Shown: positions 27,620 through 37,006 of the stretch, piece after piece | Numbering within the stretch: position 1 is the first letter of the stretch | How the letters are laid out: each line of letters starts with the position of its first letter | Assembly (NCBI GenBank): GCA_045430305.1 | Contig: JAILXW010000002.1 | Span: 744,001 to 808,000, forward strand | Source: Agarilytica sp045430305 | Lineage (GTDB): Bacteria > Pseudomonadota > Gammaproteobacteria > Pseudomonadales > Cellvibrionaceae | Direction of reading: 5' to 3' | DNA length: 64,000 bases | Program-made: the position numbers and the translations under genes | The notes under the pieces: generated by a model | What the model was told of the DNA's origin: nothing | Databases searched by the model: none | Seen by the model: the letters and a program-made list of their open reading frames with translations, nothing else

Positions 27620-29401
27620 TTATTGCTCGTTGTTAGCTTGAGGCTGTGGGAAGACCTTGTTCCGCCCATTTTTCTTTGCTTCGTATAGGGCTTTATCTGC
27701 GCGTTCGACAAATGAGTCGGGGTCTTCATTTGCAAGAAACTGTGCGCAGCCAACGCTTGTCGTTACACTGACCAAATGTCCGTCAGCATTAAATTCTTCG
27801 TCGGAAAAGACTTTACGAAGGCGTTCTGCGAAAATGATTGAGCCTTCCAGATCACATTTTGGAAGAATTATGCAAAACTCTTCCCCTCCGTAGCGAAAAG
27901 CGATATCCATACGCCGAGTAATAATCTTTACGCGGCGAGCGATCTCTTGTAAAACATCGTTGCCAGCGACATGGCCGTAGCTATCATTTAGACGCTTGAA
28001 GTGGTCTACATCAAATAAAATCAGGCTAAGCTTTAATGTGGGTGCGCGATTATATTCGCAAACACGTCGTTCGAGTTCTTGTTCAAATGCACCATAATTA
28101 AACAAGCCCGTTAGTCGATCTTTCGATGCCAGCTCTTTTAATTGCTCTACCCGTGCTTGCAAGTCTGCATTTAGTACTTCGATTTCTTTGTTTTGGTGAT
28201 CAACAAGCGAATAGTTCTGAGCGTTGCTAATAGCTGTACCAATAAAAGAGCATAGTAATTCTACGAGTTGTATATTAGATGGTGGTAACAGTACGGGGTT
28301 TTCCATGCTTATAAGCCACAGTACACCTATGGCTTTGTCTTGTTTACGAATAGGCATGAAAAAGAACGTGCGTGGGGTTTCCATTAGTTTTAGTGCTTTG
28401 CTGTCTTTGTCAGACATCGGTAGATGCATGATGTTAAGCACATCTGGCACCATAAAGTGCGAGTTTTGTAAAAAAACTGTAGGCGTGGCGCCGTCGGCCA
28501 GGTCAAGATCATACGTTGTTTCAGAATAATACTCTTTCCATGCAATATGCTTTTGACGAAATTTTTCATCGCTAATCGACAACTTCTTTAGTGCCAATTT
28601 GTCATCCTCACACATCACAACTCCGACCATGTCGAAGGGGAAGCGCCGCAAAAATTCGCGTGAAATTTGTTCGTAAATATGATCTTCTTGGGTGAGGTTG
28701 TTGACAGTGGAAATAAAATTCAAAAAACGTTGATGTTCGCTGTGCGCAGTTTCGATTTCTTTCTCACGCTGTTTTAAGCGCGCATGCCCAATGGCGTTAT
28801 CTAGCGGTCGAGAAAAAAGTGTAAAAAGCTCTTCAACTTTATCTATAGTTTCTTGGTTGATGTTCTCGTGCTGCTTAAAGGCCATGAGAGTGCCAACGGG
28901 GTTTTCGCTAGCTAAGCCTTTGTCGACAATAATGGGAATGCTGGCCTGATGATGGATTTGCCAACGTTCAAACCGGGTCTGTGTTGATTTAGGGAAGTTT
29001 GATACGTTTTTATGATCCACATATACAATAGATCGCTGGCGAAAGGCTTCGATGTTTGCGTCTTTTGTATGGTTGGGGAAGTGATATTTTAGGTATGTAT
29101 TTTCGATTCCTTCATAGCCATCAGGAAGCGAAACAAGTTCGCATACGAGTCGGCCCTTATATTTTCCGCTTGGGTCAACGTAGGTATCATCGAACAAGTT
29201 AATTAAAAAGCCATCGAATAAATTGAGTGTTTTTAGCTGCTCAGCAACAAGATCTAATACCCTGTCTAGATCGATCGTTTCTCCTATGCTTTGGATCAGG
29301 TCGCGCTTTTGGGACTCCTCTTGCAGACGTTGTTCGTATTCCAGCAGTTTGGCTTGCAGAGCTTGATTTTCATTGAATACGTCTTTGCTAGCTTCAGTCA
29401 T
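27620..29401 (-). CDS. Diguanylate cyclase with N-terminal GAF domains (copy 2 of 3)
   Basis: 593 aa, same architecture as its neighbours: coiled coil, two GAF-like domains, coiled coil, GGDEF. Active site GGEEF at 505-509 with RRMD five residues upstream (inhibitory site intact). The GAF2 segment HLPMSDKDSKALKLMETP matches copies 1 and 3. Differences between copies are concentrated in GAF1 and the linkers, as expected if the sensed signals have diverged. It is separated from copy 3 by about 235 bases. Confidence 0.92.
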   Translation of the reverse strand: MTEASKDVFNENQALQAKLLEYEQRLQEESQKRDLIQSIGETIDLDRVLDLVAEQLKTLNLFDGFLINLFDDTYVDPSGKYKGRLVCELVSLPDGYEGIENTYLKYHFPNHTKDANIEAFRQRSIVYVDHKNVSNFPKSTQTRFERWQIHHQASIPIIVDKGLASENPVGTLMAFKQHENINQETIDKVEELFTLFSRPLDNAIGHARLKQREKEIETAHSEHQRFLNFISTVNNLTQEDHIYEQISREFLRRFPFDMVGVVMCEDDKLALKKLSISDEKFRQKHIAWKEYYSETTYDLDLADGATPTVFLQNSHFMVPDVLNIMHLPMSDKDSKALKLMETPRTFFFMPIRKQDKAIGVLWLISMENPVLLPPSNIQLVELLCSFIGTAISNAQNYSLVDHQNKEIEVLNADLQARVEQLKELASKDRLTGLFNYGAFEQELERRVCEYNRAPTLKLSLILFDVDHFKRLNDSYGHVAGNDVLQEIARRVKIITRRMDIAFRYGGEEFCIILPKCDLEGSIIFAERLRKVFSDEEFNADGHLVSVTTSVGCAQFLANEDPDSFVERADKALYEAKKNGRNKVFPQPQANNEQ

Positions 29402-29636
29402 GATGTGGCGGCATAATTTTTGTGTAAGTTTGGGATTGAATTGATCGTTTTTTTACGCTCGAGTCTGTGTTGTTAGTTTTCGCGGGCGTTTGTAAACAAC
29501 CGTTTTAATTTTTGGTGGTGGTTGGAGCCTATTGCCATTTGTACTATTTACCGCGTTATTGCGGCAAGTAAAGTTTGTTTATAACCAGAACTGTGTGATG
29601 CTTTCACTTAGTTTTTCTTTCTTCCTGTGCATTGAT

Positions 29637-31439
29637 TCACAGTTTACTTTGTTGAGTGCTGCCTGTCGTTTCTGCTTCAGAAACGCGTACGCAATTTCTG
29701 CCGTCTTCTTTGGCTAGGTATAGGGCTTTATCTGTGCGTTCTATGAAGCGCGATGCGGGTTCGTTTGTGTCAAATTCAGCACAGCCCAAGCTTACAGTTA
29801 CTTGAACACTGGAGCCGTCCGCGATAAAAAACTCGTCGGCAATTGATGCTCGTAATCGCTCGGCAAAGGTCTTTGCCCCCTCTAATCGACATTTCGGCAG
29901 TATGACGCAAAATTCTTCGCCACCATAGCGACAGGGAATATCCATTTCTCGTACTTGTTTTCGAATTCGGCTTGCAAGCTCTTGAAGAACATCGTTTCCG
30001 GCTAGGTGCCCGTATGTATCATTAAATTTTTTAAAGTGATCGACATCGAATAACACGATACAAAACTTTAAAGACGGGTCGCGGCTGTATTCATTAATTC
30101 TACGTTTTAATTCTTGCTCGAAAGAACCAAAATTGTATAAGCCGGTGAGGCGGTCTTTTGATGCGATCTCGTGGAGCTCTTCAACCTTCTGTTGAAGATT
30201 TGCATTGAGTACCTCAATTTCTTGGTTCTGTTCTTCAACCAGTGAATACAGTTGTGCATTCGATATTGCGCTACCGATAAAGGTACAAAGCAACTCAATA
30301 AGTTTAATGCTGGATTCGGGCAGGCTAATGGGGCTTTCCATGCTGATTAACCAGAGAATGCCAATCACTTCATCTTGCCTTCGAATTGGCATAATGAGGA
30401 AAGTACGTGGTGTTCCCATTATGCTTAGACCCATACGGTCCTTCTCTGACATGGGTAAGTGCATAATGGTTTGCACATCGGGGAACATCAGATGTGAATT
30501 TTGCATCAAGGCGGTTGGGGTTGCGCCATCTGCCATATGAATTTCGTAGCCGCGCTTAGAAAACCGTTCTGTAAGTGCAGCAGCATTTACTTGATAATTT
30601 GCGTCAGAGACGGCAAATTTTTTAGCATTTAAATATTCGCCTTCTTTTAGAAACACGCCAATAAGTTCAAAGGGGAAGCGGCGCAGAAACTCATCAGTAA
30701 TTTGCTCGTAAATCTGCTCTGTATTGGTGAGGTTGTTTACGGTGCTGATAAATTTTAAAAATCGGTTGTGTTCTTTCTGAGCATTGCGAATTTCTTTTTC
30801 GCGTTCTTTTAAGTTTGAATAATGCAGGGCGTGGTTTATTTGTTTGTAAAAAAATGCGGTGAGATGCTGAACTTGCTGTACCGGAGATGTTTGGATGTCG
30901 CCATCTTGGATGAACGCAATGATGGTGCCTAACCTTTCTTCCGATAATGTATCTTCTGAATACGAAATAATGGGAATGCATACCATAGATTGCATTTCCC
31001 AACGTTTAAAGCGCGTCTGAGTGTTTTCAGAAAACTCGTCGCAATTCTCTTTGCTGATGTAAACAGGTTGGTTGCGTTTAAGTGCCAATGTGTTGGCATC
31101 GTTCTCGAGTATTGGAAAGCGATACTTGTGGTATGTTTTTTCAATGGCTTCATAACCAGCAGGAAGCAGTATTTTTTCGCAGATAAGCTGTTCTTTCGAT
31201 TCTTCCCCACTTTCGAACCCGCGGCGAGAGAATAGGTTGATCATGTAGCCATCAAAATATTCCAGTTCTTGAATTTTGTTTCCCAACAGTTTGAGAAGCG
31301 CATCAAGATCAATGGTGTCACCTTTACTTTCGCTCAGGGCACGCGCTTCTCGTTCAGCCCTCAAGTATTCTTGGGTTTTGTCTAGTTGATCTTGAAGAGC
31401 CCCTATTTGAGCAAATAGTTCGTGGTTGTTTTCGGCCAT
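29637..31439 (-). CDS. Diguanylate cyclase with N-terminal GAF domains (copy 3 of 3)
   Basis: 600 aa, cytoplasmic, same order of domains as the other two. Active site GGEEF at 506-510 and REMD five residues upstream. The GAF2 segment HLPMSEKDRMGLSIMGTP is again recognisable. The C-terminal tail is longer and Ser/Thr-rich (SEAETTGSTQQSKL). It starts 72 bases downstream of dusC on the same strand, so it could be read from the dusC transcript as well as from its own promoter. Confidence 0.92.
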   Translation of the reverse strand: MAENNHELFAQIGALQDQLDKTQEYLRAEREARALSESKGDTIDLDALLKLLGNKIQELEYFDGYMINLFSRRGFESGEESKEQLICEKILLPAGYEAIEKTYHKYRFPILENDANTLALKRNQPVYISKENCDEFSENTQTRFKRWEMQSMVCIPIISYSEDTLSEERLGTIIAFIQDGDIQTSPVQQVQHLTAFFYKQINHALHYSNLKEREKEIRNAQKEHNRFLKFISTVNNLTNTEQIYEQITDEFLRRFPFELIGVFLKEGEYLNAKKFAVSDANYQVNAAALTERFSKRGYEIHMADGATPTALMQNSHLMFPDVQTIMHLPMSEKDRMGLSIMGTPRTFLIMPIRRQDEVIGILWLISMESPISLPESSIKLIELLCTFIGSAISNAQLYSLVEEQNQEIEVLNANLQQKVEELHEIASKDRLTGLYNFGSFEQELKRRINEYSRDPSLKFCIVLFDVDHFKKFNDTYGHLAGNDVLQELASRIRKQVREMDIPCRYGGEEFCVILPKCRLEGAKTFAERLRASIADEFFIADGSSVQVTVSLGCAEFDTNEPASRFIERTDKALYLAKEDGRNCVRVSEAETTGSTQQSKL

Positions 31440-31511
31440 AAATCGCTAATGTCGCTGTTGCAGTGTAAGGGGGCAAATAGCCACGCATCCATCTATCAAG
31501 TTTAGTCGTTT

Positions 31512-32549
31512 CTATGGAAAAGTCGCACAAATATTGTGTTGATTGGTGGCGCAAGAATCAGCGGTGGGAGGACCAGAAATGTGTTCCGAAATTGCTTGTT
31601 CGATTGTGGCGAAGTCGCGAGACTTTTTAATTTTTTGAAATAGTTGGCTGGCTTCTGGGTAGTGTTTCTGCAGGTAGAAGAGCCATTGTTTGGCACGGTT
31701 CCCCATATATTTAGCTGGGTAGGCGCTGCTCGTTAACAAGAAAAAGTCTAACAGCGCCTGTGCAACTTCAGGCCACGGCATCTCTCTGTGCTCTGAACCA
31801 TGGTGTTTGGCCCTAATGGCGCAAGCAAGGTCGGGTCGTGCCAGTAAGCCCCGACCAAGCATAAAATCTTCGCAGCCAGAAAGTTCGCGGCAACGTTGGT
31901 AATCGTCTACAGACCATATCTCGCCATTGGCGACAACGGTTATGGTGGTTGCAAGCCGAATTTGGCCGATGAGTTCCCAGTATGCGGGTGGCTTGTAGCC
32001 ATCTGTCTTTGAGCGTGCATGTACGATGAGTTCGTTAGCGCCAGCGGCCTCTATCGCTTGGGCATTTTCTACATAGCCGCTGCGATCTTCATAGCCCAGT
32101 CTAATTTTAGCCGTGACCGGTATGTGTTTGGGTACCGCTGATCTTACAGCGTGGACTATTGCGTACAGGGTTTCAGGCTCTTGTAACAAACAGGCTCCGC
32201 CGCGGTGCTTGTTGACGGTTTTAGCCGGGCAGCCGAAGTTTAAATCGATACCTGGGGCGCCAAGTCGCGCAGCTTTTGCCGCGTTGTAAGCCAGCATTTC
32301 TGCGTTGCTGCCCAGTAATTGTACGCGCGTTGGGCAGAGCGCGGCTAAGAGCTCTGGCTTATTAGCTGCGTACTCTGGGTTGTTTACTAAAAGCTCAGGG
32401 CTGTAACGCTTGAAGACCTTTTCAGGCAGGCGGGTGTCGCATACACGCACGAATTCAGTCACGCATAGGTCAAGCCCACCTATCTTGGTTAGGATATGGC
32501 GTAGGTGATGGTCGACAACCCCTTCCATCGGGGCAAGAAAAATTCGCAT
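31512..32549 (-). CDS. dusC: tRNA-dihydrouridine(16) synthase
   Basis: Flavin enzyme that reduces uridine in the tRNA D loop. 345 aa; FMN-barrel motifs seen are LAPMEGVVDHHLR at the N terminus, DLNFGCPAKTVNKHRGGACLL with the catalytic Cys, KIRLGYED, and VANGEIWS. The MEGVVD and RGGACLL forms fit the DusC subgroup rather than DusA or DusB. The C-terminal 30 residues after PEASQLFQ are less typical. ATG 32549 is the natural start. Confidence 0.9.
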   Translation of the reverse strand: MRIFLAPMEGVVDHHLRHILTKIGGLDLCVTEFVRVCDTRLPEKVFKRYSPELLVNNPEYAANKPELLAALCPTRVQLLGSNAEMLAYNAAKAARLGAPGIDLNFGCPAKTVNKHRGGACLLQEPETLYAIVHAVRSAVPKHIPVTAKIRLGYEDRSGYVENAQAIEAAGANELIVHARSKTDGYKPPAYWELIGQIRLATTITVVANGEIWSVDDYQRCRELSGCEDFMLGRGLLARPDLACAIRAKHHGSEHREMPWPEVAQALLDFFLLTSSAYPAKYMGNRAKQWLFYLQKHYPEASQLFQKIKKSRDFATIEQAISEHISGPPTADSCATNQHNICATFP

Positions 32550-32884
32550 TCTGTGAGTTTAACAGAGCTTATCTGGCGTTGGCTTCCACAAAACATCACG
32601 ATGTTCGCCTAAGAGTCTACGCTCTTGTAGCGCTTGATCGTGGAGTGCCGTAAGACCAGTCTTATGACGCGGAATATTTGCTTTTGTGTTGCAATGAGTT
32701 TGCGAAGGTCTATTTGTTCGTAGCACGTAGATAAAGGGCCACCTATAAAAAGCGTCATGCCGCTAACTAGGTGGTTCGCTCATGCAATACCTTCCCGACA
32801 TGCACATCGCATTATGATGCCCTCGCGTGTAAAATGCGCCATAGTGAAAACCACCTGATTTATACCCACCGAATGGAGTACCGC
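32550..32884. other. Intergenic region between divergent dusC and pyk
   Basis: 335 bases holding the dusC and pyk promoters. TAAAAT at about 32830 (after CTCGCGTG) could be a -10 for pyk, but no good -35 goes with it. I see no RNA gene or clear operator. The pyk frame is open back to 32771, without the look of coding sequence. Confidence 0.4.
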
Positions 32885-34324
32885 ATGTTTCGACGTACCA
32901 AAATAGTTAGCACCCTTGGGCCAGCATCCGATAAACCTGAAGTTTTGGAAAAGCTCATTCTTGCTGGTGTGAACGTTGTGCGTCTGAACTTTTCTCATGG
33001 CACTCCAGAAGATCATCAAAAGCGCGCTGAACAAGTGCGCGAATTGTCGAAAAAACATGGCAAGGTTGTGGCGATTCTAGGCGATTTACAAGGGCCTAAA
33101 ATCCGTATTTCACGATTTTCTGGCGGCCCAATCGAGCTGGTAATAGGCGATAAATTTTCGCTTGATGCTGGCCTAGACACGGAAGCAGGTAATCAGCAAG
33201 AAGTAGGCATTGACTATAAAGAACTGCCTAACGATGTAGAGCCCGGTGATAATTTATTGCTCGATGATGGTCGTGTAATTTTAACCGTCGATTCGGTAGA
33301 AGGTAGCCGAATTAATACAACGGTAAAAGTCGGAGGCAAACTTTCTAACAATAAAGGAATTAATCGCCAAGGTGGCGGGCTTACAGCGCCTGCGTTAACG
33401 GAAAAAGATAAAGAAGATATCAAAACAGCGGTTGATATTGACGTTGACTATTTGGCTGTATCCTTTCCTCGAAATGCCGACGACATGAAACTTGCACGCT
33501 ATTTAGTGCGCGAGGCTGGTGGTAAATGTTATCTCGTTGCCAAAATTGAACGGGCGGAAGCGGTGAGTGACCATCAAAATCTAGACGATATTATTACCGC
33601 TTCTGATGCTGTAATGGTTGCACGTGGTGATCTTGGTGTTGAAATTGGTGATGCTGAATTAATCGGGGTACAAAAACATATTATCTCGCGCGCGCGCGAT
33701 TTAAATCGTTGTGTGATTACCGCGACGCAAATGATGGATTCCATGATCGAAAGCCCTCTGCCTACGCGAGCAGAGGTGTTCGATGTGGCAAATGCAGTAC
33801 TCGACGGTACTGATGCGGTAATGCTCTCCGCTGAAACGGCAGTTGGCAAATATCCGATTGAAACCGTTGAAGCTATGGTGCGAGTCATTATTGGCGCAGA
33901 AAAACAGCCCCAAATGGAAATGGCCAAACGTGCGCATGGTGTGCAAGCGATAGATGAATCCATTGCGCGAGCGACGATGTACACGGCGAATTTGTTGCAA
34001 GGGGTGAGCGGTATCGCTGCATTAACCGAATCGGGTTCGACGCCGCTATTAATGTCTCGAGTTGCGACACGTTTGCCAATATTTGCCTTTTCTCACGATG
34101 AAAGAGCGTTGCGCAGAGCCGCGCTATTCCGTGGTGTGCAAACCGTATATTTTGATAATCGCGCTTTTCCTTATGCAGAAGTTAATCGTCGAGCGATTGA
34201 AGTCTTGAGAGAACAACAAATTGTGGATGACGGTGACCTAGTTATTCTTTCGAAAGGCGACGCGGCGCAACTCGGTGGTACTAACACTATGAAAGTACTA
34301 CAAGTGGGGCAGTACATTCCTTAG
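32885..34324 (+). CDS. pyk: Pyruvate kinase
   Basis: Converts phosphoenolpyruvate and ADP to pyruvate and ATP, the last step of glycolysis and of the Entner-Doudoroff branch fed by kdgK. 479 aa from ATG 32885 (MFRRTKIVSTLGPAS), with GGAG at 32875-32878. Seen: NVVRLNFSHGTP, the metal/active-site block YLVAKIERAEAV, VMVARGDLGVEIGD, and ITATQMMDSMIESPLPTRAE (shown up to 20 residues). The length and start fit PykA-type enzymes. ATG 32873 would add four residues. Confidence 0.95.
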   Translation: MFRRTKIVSTLGPASDKPEVLEKLILAGVNVVRLNFSHGTPEDHQKRAEQVRELSKKHGKVVAILGDLQGPKIRISRFSGGPIELVIGDKFSLDAGLDTEAGNQQEVGIDYKELPNDVEPGDNLLLDDGRVILTVDSVEGSRINTTVKVGGKLSNNKGINRQGGGLTAPALTEKDKEDIKTAVDIDVDYLAVSFPRNADDMKLARYLVREAGGKCYLVAKIERAEAVSDHQNLDDIITASDAVMVARGDLGVEIGDAELIGVQKHIISRARDLNRCVITATQMMDSMIESPLPTRAEVFDVANAVLDGTDAVMLSAETAVGKYPIETVEAMVRVIIGAEKQPQMEMAKRAHGVQAIDESIARATMYTANLLQGVSGIAALTESGSTPLLMSRVATRLPIFAFSHDERALRRAALFRGVQTVYFDNRAFPYAEVNRRAIEVLREQQIVDDGDLVILSKGDAAQLGGTNTMKVLQVGQYIP

Positions 34325-34439
34325 CATTCCTATCGAGATAGATAAATTCTATTGTGATTCGGATTTTGAATTGACGTGGGGTTGAATAAATTGTTTTAAG
34401 ATCTGCCGTGAAGCCAGAGGAAAGGCTTTGCGGAGACAA

Positions 34440-35054
34440 TTATTCGACGAGGCCTAACGCTTGTTTTATTTTTTCTTCCAGAATATCCATATCAATTGGT
34501 TTAACAACGTAGTCGCTAATACCTTGCTGCACCGCTTGTTTAATCCGTGGTGCATCAGTAACGCCAGTAACCATAATGAAATGTGAGCCACGTAACGTTT
34601 TCGAAGCCACGGCTTTATTGTGTACTTCAATACCAGAAAGTTCAGGCATGTTCCAATCGCATAAAATAATATGGTAGGGCTCTTTGGCACGTTTAATACA
34701 GTCAAAAGCTTCCATGCCGTCTTTAGCGTGGTCCACTTGTTTTATGCCAAGGTCAGATAAAAAATCCAATAGCAACTCTGAAGTATCGTCTGTGTCTTCA
34801 GCGATGAGTACTCGCGTTTCTTGTATCGTTTTGGGTTTTTTGAGTTCTTGTTTGGGTTCGGTTTGAGAGGCTTTGGGTTTGCTTGGGCTGATTTTTTGAA
34901 TTTTTCGGATCGCGCTTTCGAGGAGTTTTAAAGACGCGCTATGGTCTTTGCGTGCGCTTTCTTCTAGCGTCGCATCTTCTAGGGTTTTCTTAATCCATGC
35001 GCGACGCTTCGATAGCGTCGTAAGCACAATTTTGAGCTCTTCAGGTTGAAGCAT
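34440..35054 (-). CDS. Response regulator with C-terminal receiver domain
   Basis: 204 aa. Residues 1-75 are charged and helical with no known domain; residues about 80-204 form a receiver (RVLIAEDTDD, phospho-acceptor D133 in LCDWNMPELSG, then TGVTDAP and VKPID). This N-terminal-helix plus C-terminal-REC order, without a DNA-binding domain, suggests a CheY-like or scaffold output. The 75-aa gene lies 18 bases upstream and is probably co-transcribed. No kinase is adjacent. Confidence 0.85.
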   Translation of the reverse strand: MLQPEELKIVLTTLSKRRAWIKKTLEDATLEESARKDHSASLKLLESAIRKIQKISPSKPKASQTEPKQELKKPKTIQETRVLIAEDTDDTSELLLDFLSDLGIKQVDHAKDGMEAFDCIKRAKEPYHIILCDWNMPELSGIEVHNKAVASKTLRGSHFIMVTGVTDAPRIKQAVQQGISDYVVKPIDMDILEEKIKQALGLVE

Positions 35055-35072
35055 AAGAGTAGTGTAAACACG

Positions 35073-35300
35073 TTATTTTGCCTTGGCTTCTTTTGATTGT
35101 AGACGAGATTGCATCCACTCTGCGGTCTTTTGCATGTAGGCGTAATAGTCATCAACTAAATTACGCGACAAATCACGACGCTCTTCAAGCTCGTTCTTTT
35201 GGGGCACCGCTTCTAATGTGATGGGGCTATCGTTTGCAACGACACTTTCGAATTTACGGTCGGAACCACGGCGACGATTTACAAAAACAAATTTGTTCAT
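35073..35300 (-). CDS. Short conserved-looking protein of unknown function
   Basis: 75 aa, highly charged, starting MNKFVFVNRRRGSDRKFE and ending in a helical stretch LVDDYYAYMQKTAEWMQSR. No recognised domain. Its start lies 130 bases from the divergent bolA gene, and it is immediately upstream of the response-regulator gene on the same strand, so a shared role is possible. Confidence 0.55.
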   Translation of the reverse strand: MNKFVFVNRRRGSDRKFESVVANDSPITLEAVPQKNELEERRDLSRNLVDDYYAYMQKTAEWMQSRLQSKEAKAK

Positions 35301-35344
35301 GCAGGAAGCTCTCTTTATTTCGTTATAATCTGAAAGAAATACTA

Positions 35345-35370
35345 ACAGTGCTGTTCAAAATATGCACTGT
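35345..35370. promoter_or_regulatory. 7-bp inverted repeat upstream of bolA
   Basis: ACAGTGC (35345-35351) and GCACTGT (35364-35370) are perfect inverted copies 12 bases apart, between the divergent 75-aa gene and bolA. Candidate operator. TATAAT at about 35321 may be the -10 of a promoter reading towards bolA. Confidence 0.35.
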
Positions 35371-35430
35371 CACTTGTCTCACTCTTGCTTGTTCGCGGGC
35401 ATTTTACCTATTTTTTGTGGAGTAATTATC

Positions 35431-35748
35431 ATGACAATGCGGGAAACGATCACAAAAAAGCTGAAAACGAGTTTAGCGCCGACTTACATGGAAGTACTGG
35501 ACGAAAGTCACGGGCACAATGTCGCTGAAGGCGCAGAATCTCACTTTAAAGTGACGCTGGTGAGCGATGCGTTTACTGGATTAATGGCGGTAAAACGGCA
35601 TCAGAAGGCCTACCAAATATTAAGTGCAGAGCTTGCTGGGAGTGTGCACGCGCTGGCGCTGCACCTGTACACGCCTGAAGAATGGCAAGCTCGGCAGGGT
35701 CGGGCGCCAGAATCGCCGCCGTGCCTAGGTGGTAGCAAAGCCGGTTGA
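35431..35748 (+). CDS. bolA: BolA-family protein
   Basis: 105 aa from ATG 35431, with GGAG at 35419-35422; the frame is open further upstream but without BolA similarity. The domain shows LDESHGHNVAEGAESHFKV, given here as the key ESHxH pattern, and later VKRHQKAYQIL with the conserved His used for cluster binding with monothiol glutaredoxins, then HALALHLYTPEEW. BolA proteins act with Grx4-type proteins in iron and stress responses and can affect morphology. The C-terminal 17 residues are Pro/Gly-rich and variable. Confidence 0.92.
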   Translation: MTMRETITKKLKTSLAPTYMEVLDESHGHNVAEGAESHFKVTLVSDAFTGLMAVKRHQKAYQILSAELAGSVHALALHLYTPEEWQARQGRAPESPPCLGGSKAG

Positions 35749-35844
35749 GCTATGTGGGGCGGCCCAAGACAAGCGCGGCAAGCTTGGCCTGACTTGGTAC
35801 ATCCATTACAATCGCGGCCTCGCTAAACAAGGTTTGTGTGAATT

Positions 35845-36792
35845 ATGATCAGCAATATTGTCGTCTGTGCGTTATATAAGTTTGTTGAACTCGACAACTA
35901 CAAGGAGTTGCGCACGCCTCTTCTAGACTTTTGTATTGATAATGATGTGAAAGGCACGCTTCTGTTAGCGAAAGAGGGTATCAACGGTACGGTATCGTCC
36001 ACGCGTGAAGGTATTGACGCGCTTTTGGGGTATCTACGCAATGATGAACGATTAAACGAGTTGGACTATAAAGAATCTTTCCATCAGGAGCAGCCGTTCT
36101 ACCGCATGAAAGTGAAGCTCAAGAAAGAGATCGTCACCATGGGGGTTGAAGGGATAGACCCACGCCGTGTGGTAGGTACGTATGTTGAGCCAAAGGATTG
36201 GAATGCCTTGATTTCAGACTCTGAAGTGACAGTGATCGATACCCGTAACGACTACGAGTTTGAAATCGGTAGTTTTGAACGAGCTGTTAACCCAGAAACG
36301 GAAACATTTCGTGAGTTTCCTGGCTACGTCAAAGACAAGCTAGACCCGCGCCAGAACAAGAAAGTTGCAATGTTTTGTACCGGTGGTATTCGTTGTGAAA
36401 AATCGACGGCTTACCTTAAAGAGCAAGGCTTTGATGAGGTCTACCACTTAAAGGGCGGTATTCTAAAGTATTTAGAAGATGTTCCAGAGGAAGACAGCCT
36501 ATGGAAAGGGGAATGCTTTGTCTTTGACAATCGCGTGGCGGTGAATCACGCACTGGAGAAAGGCCGATACGACCAATGCCATGCCTGTCGTTACCCTATT
36601 ACAGCAGAAGATAAACAATCTGAACATTATGTTGAAGGGGTTTCTTGCCCTCGCTGTTATGACAAGCAAACACCCGAGCAGAAACAACGATTTTTAGAGC
36701 GGCAAAAACAAATCCGCCTTTCTAATGCGCGTAATGAGCCACATATTGGCGCGCCTCCGCCAGAACGTCAGCTCAAACAAGGCAAAAAGTAA
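35845..36792 (+). CDS. trhO: tRNA uridine(34) hydroxylase TrhO (rhodanese-like)
   Basis: Makes 5-hydroxyuridine at tRNA position 34 using oxygen. 315 aa: N-terminal ferredoxin-like domain with LLAKEGINGTVSSTRE, central rhodanese domain with VIDTRNDYEF and active-site Cys in MFCTGGIRCEKSTAYL, and a C-terminal Cys cluster (CHACRYPI, CPRCYDK). This order matches the YceA/TrhO family. It is a single gene on the plus strand. Confidence 0.93.
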   Translation: MISNIVVCALYKFVELDNYKELRTPLLDFCIDNDVKGTLLLAKEGINGTVSSTREGIDALLGYLRNDERLNELDYKESFHQEQPFYRMKVKLKKEIVTMGVEGIDPRRVVGTYVEPKDWNALISDSEVTVIDTRNDYEFEIGSFERAVNPETETFREFPGYVKDKLDPRQNKKVAMFCTGGIRCEKSTAYLKEQGFDEVYHLKGGILKYLEDVPEEDSLWKGECFVFDNRVAVNHALEKGRYDQCHACRYPITAEDKQSEHYVEGVSCPRCYDKQTPEQKQRFLERQKQIRLSNARNEPHIGAPPPERQLKQGKK

Positions 36793-36841
36793 GTCTTTGG
36801 TGTCCAGTTTTTTGCCTTCCTAAGTTCTAATTATCCTATCG

Positions 36842-36858
36842 CGCAACAACCTGTTGCG
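36842..36858. terminator. Short stem-loop after trhO
   Basis: CGCAACA (36842-36848), a three-base loop and TGTTGCG (36852-36858) form a perfect 7-bp stem about 50 bases after the trhO stop. It lacks a T tract, so terminator function is uncertain. Confidence 0.35.
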
Positions 36859-36888
36859 TATATCGAACACTCGTGGCGCTCAACTTTA

Positions 36889-36918
36889 TTGCAAACAGAC
36901 CGGTTGGTCTGATATCTT
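36889..36918 (+). promoter_or_regulatory. Promoter with embedded TetR operator for the RND operon
   Basis: CAGACC-GGTT-GGTCTG at 36896-36911 is a perfect palindrome of the type bound by NemR-like TetR proteins (TAGACCNNNNGGTCTA). It lies exactly between a -35-like TTGCAA (36889-36894) and a -10-like TATCTT (36913-36918), so binding would block RNA polymerase. The TetR gene starts about 90 bases downstream. Confidence 0.7.
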
Positions 36919-37006
36919 GCCCGAAATTCAACACGTTTGAGTAGGTCCACTTTTCGAGAGTGGGTATCTGCCTAGTATTCCTGAAACACATAAGTAAAGG
37001 CTGTAA

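Noticed and set aside
32771..32884. N-terminal extension of pyk
   Set aside because: Residues are not pyruvate-kinase-like; ATG 32885 has a ribosome site and the standard MFRRTKIVSTLGP start.
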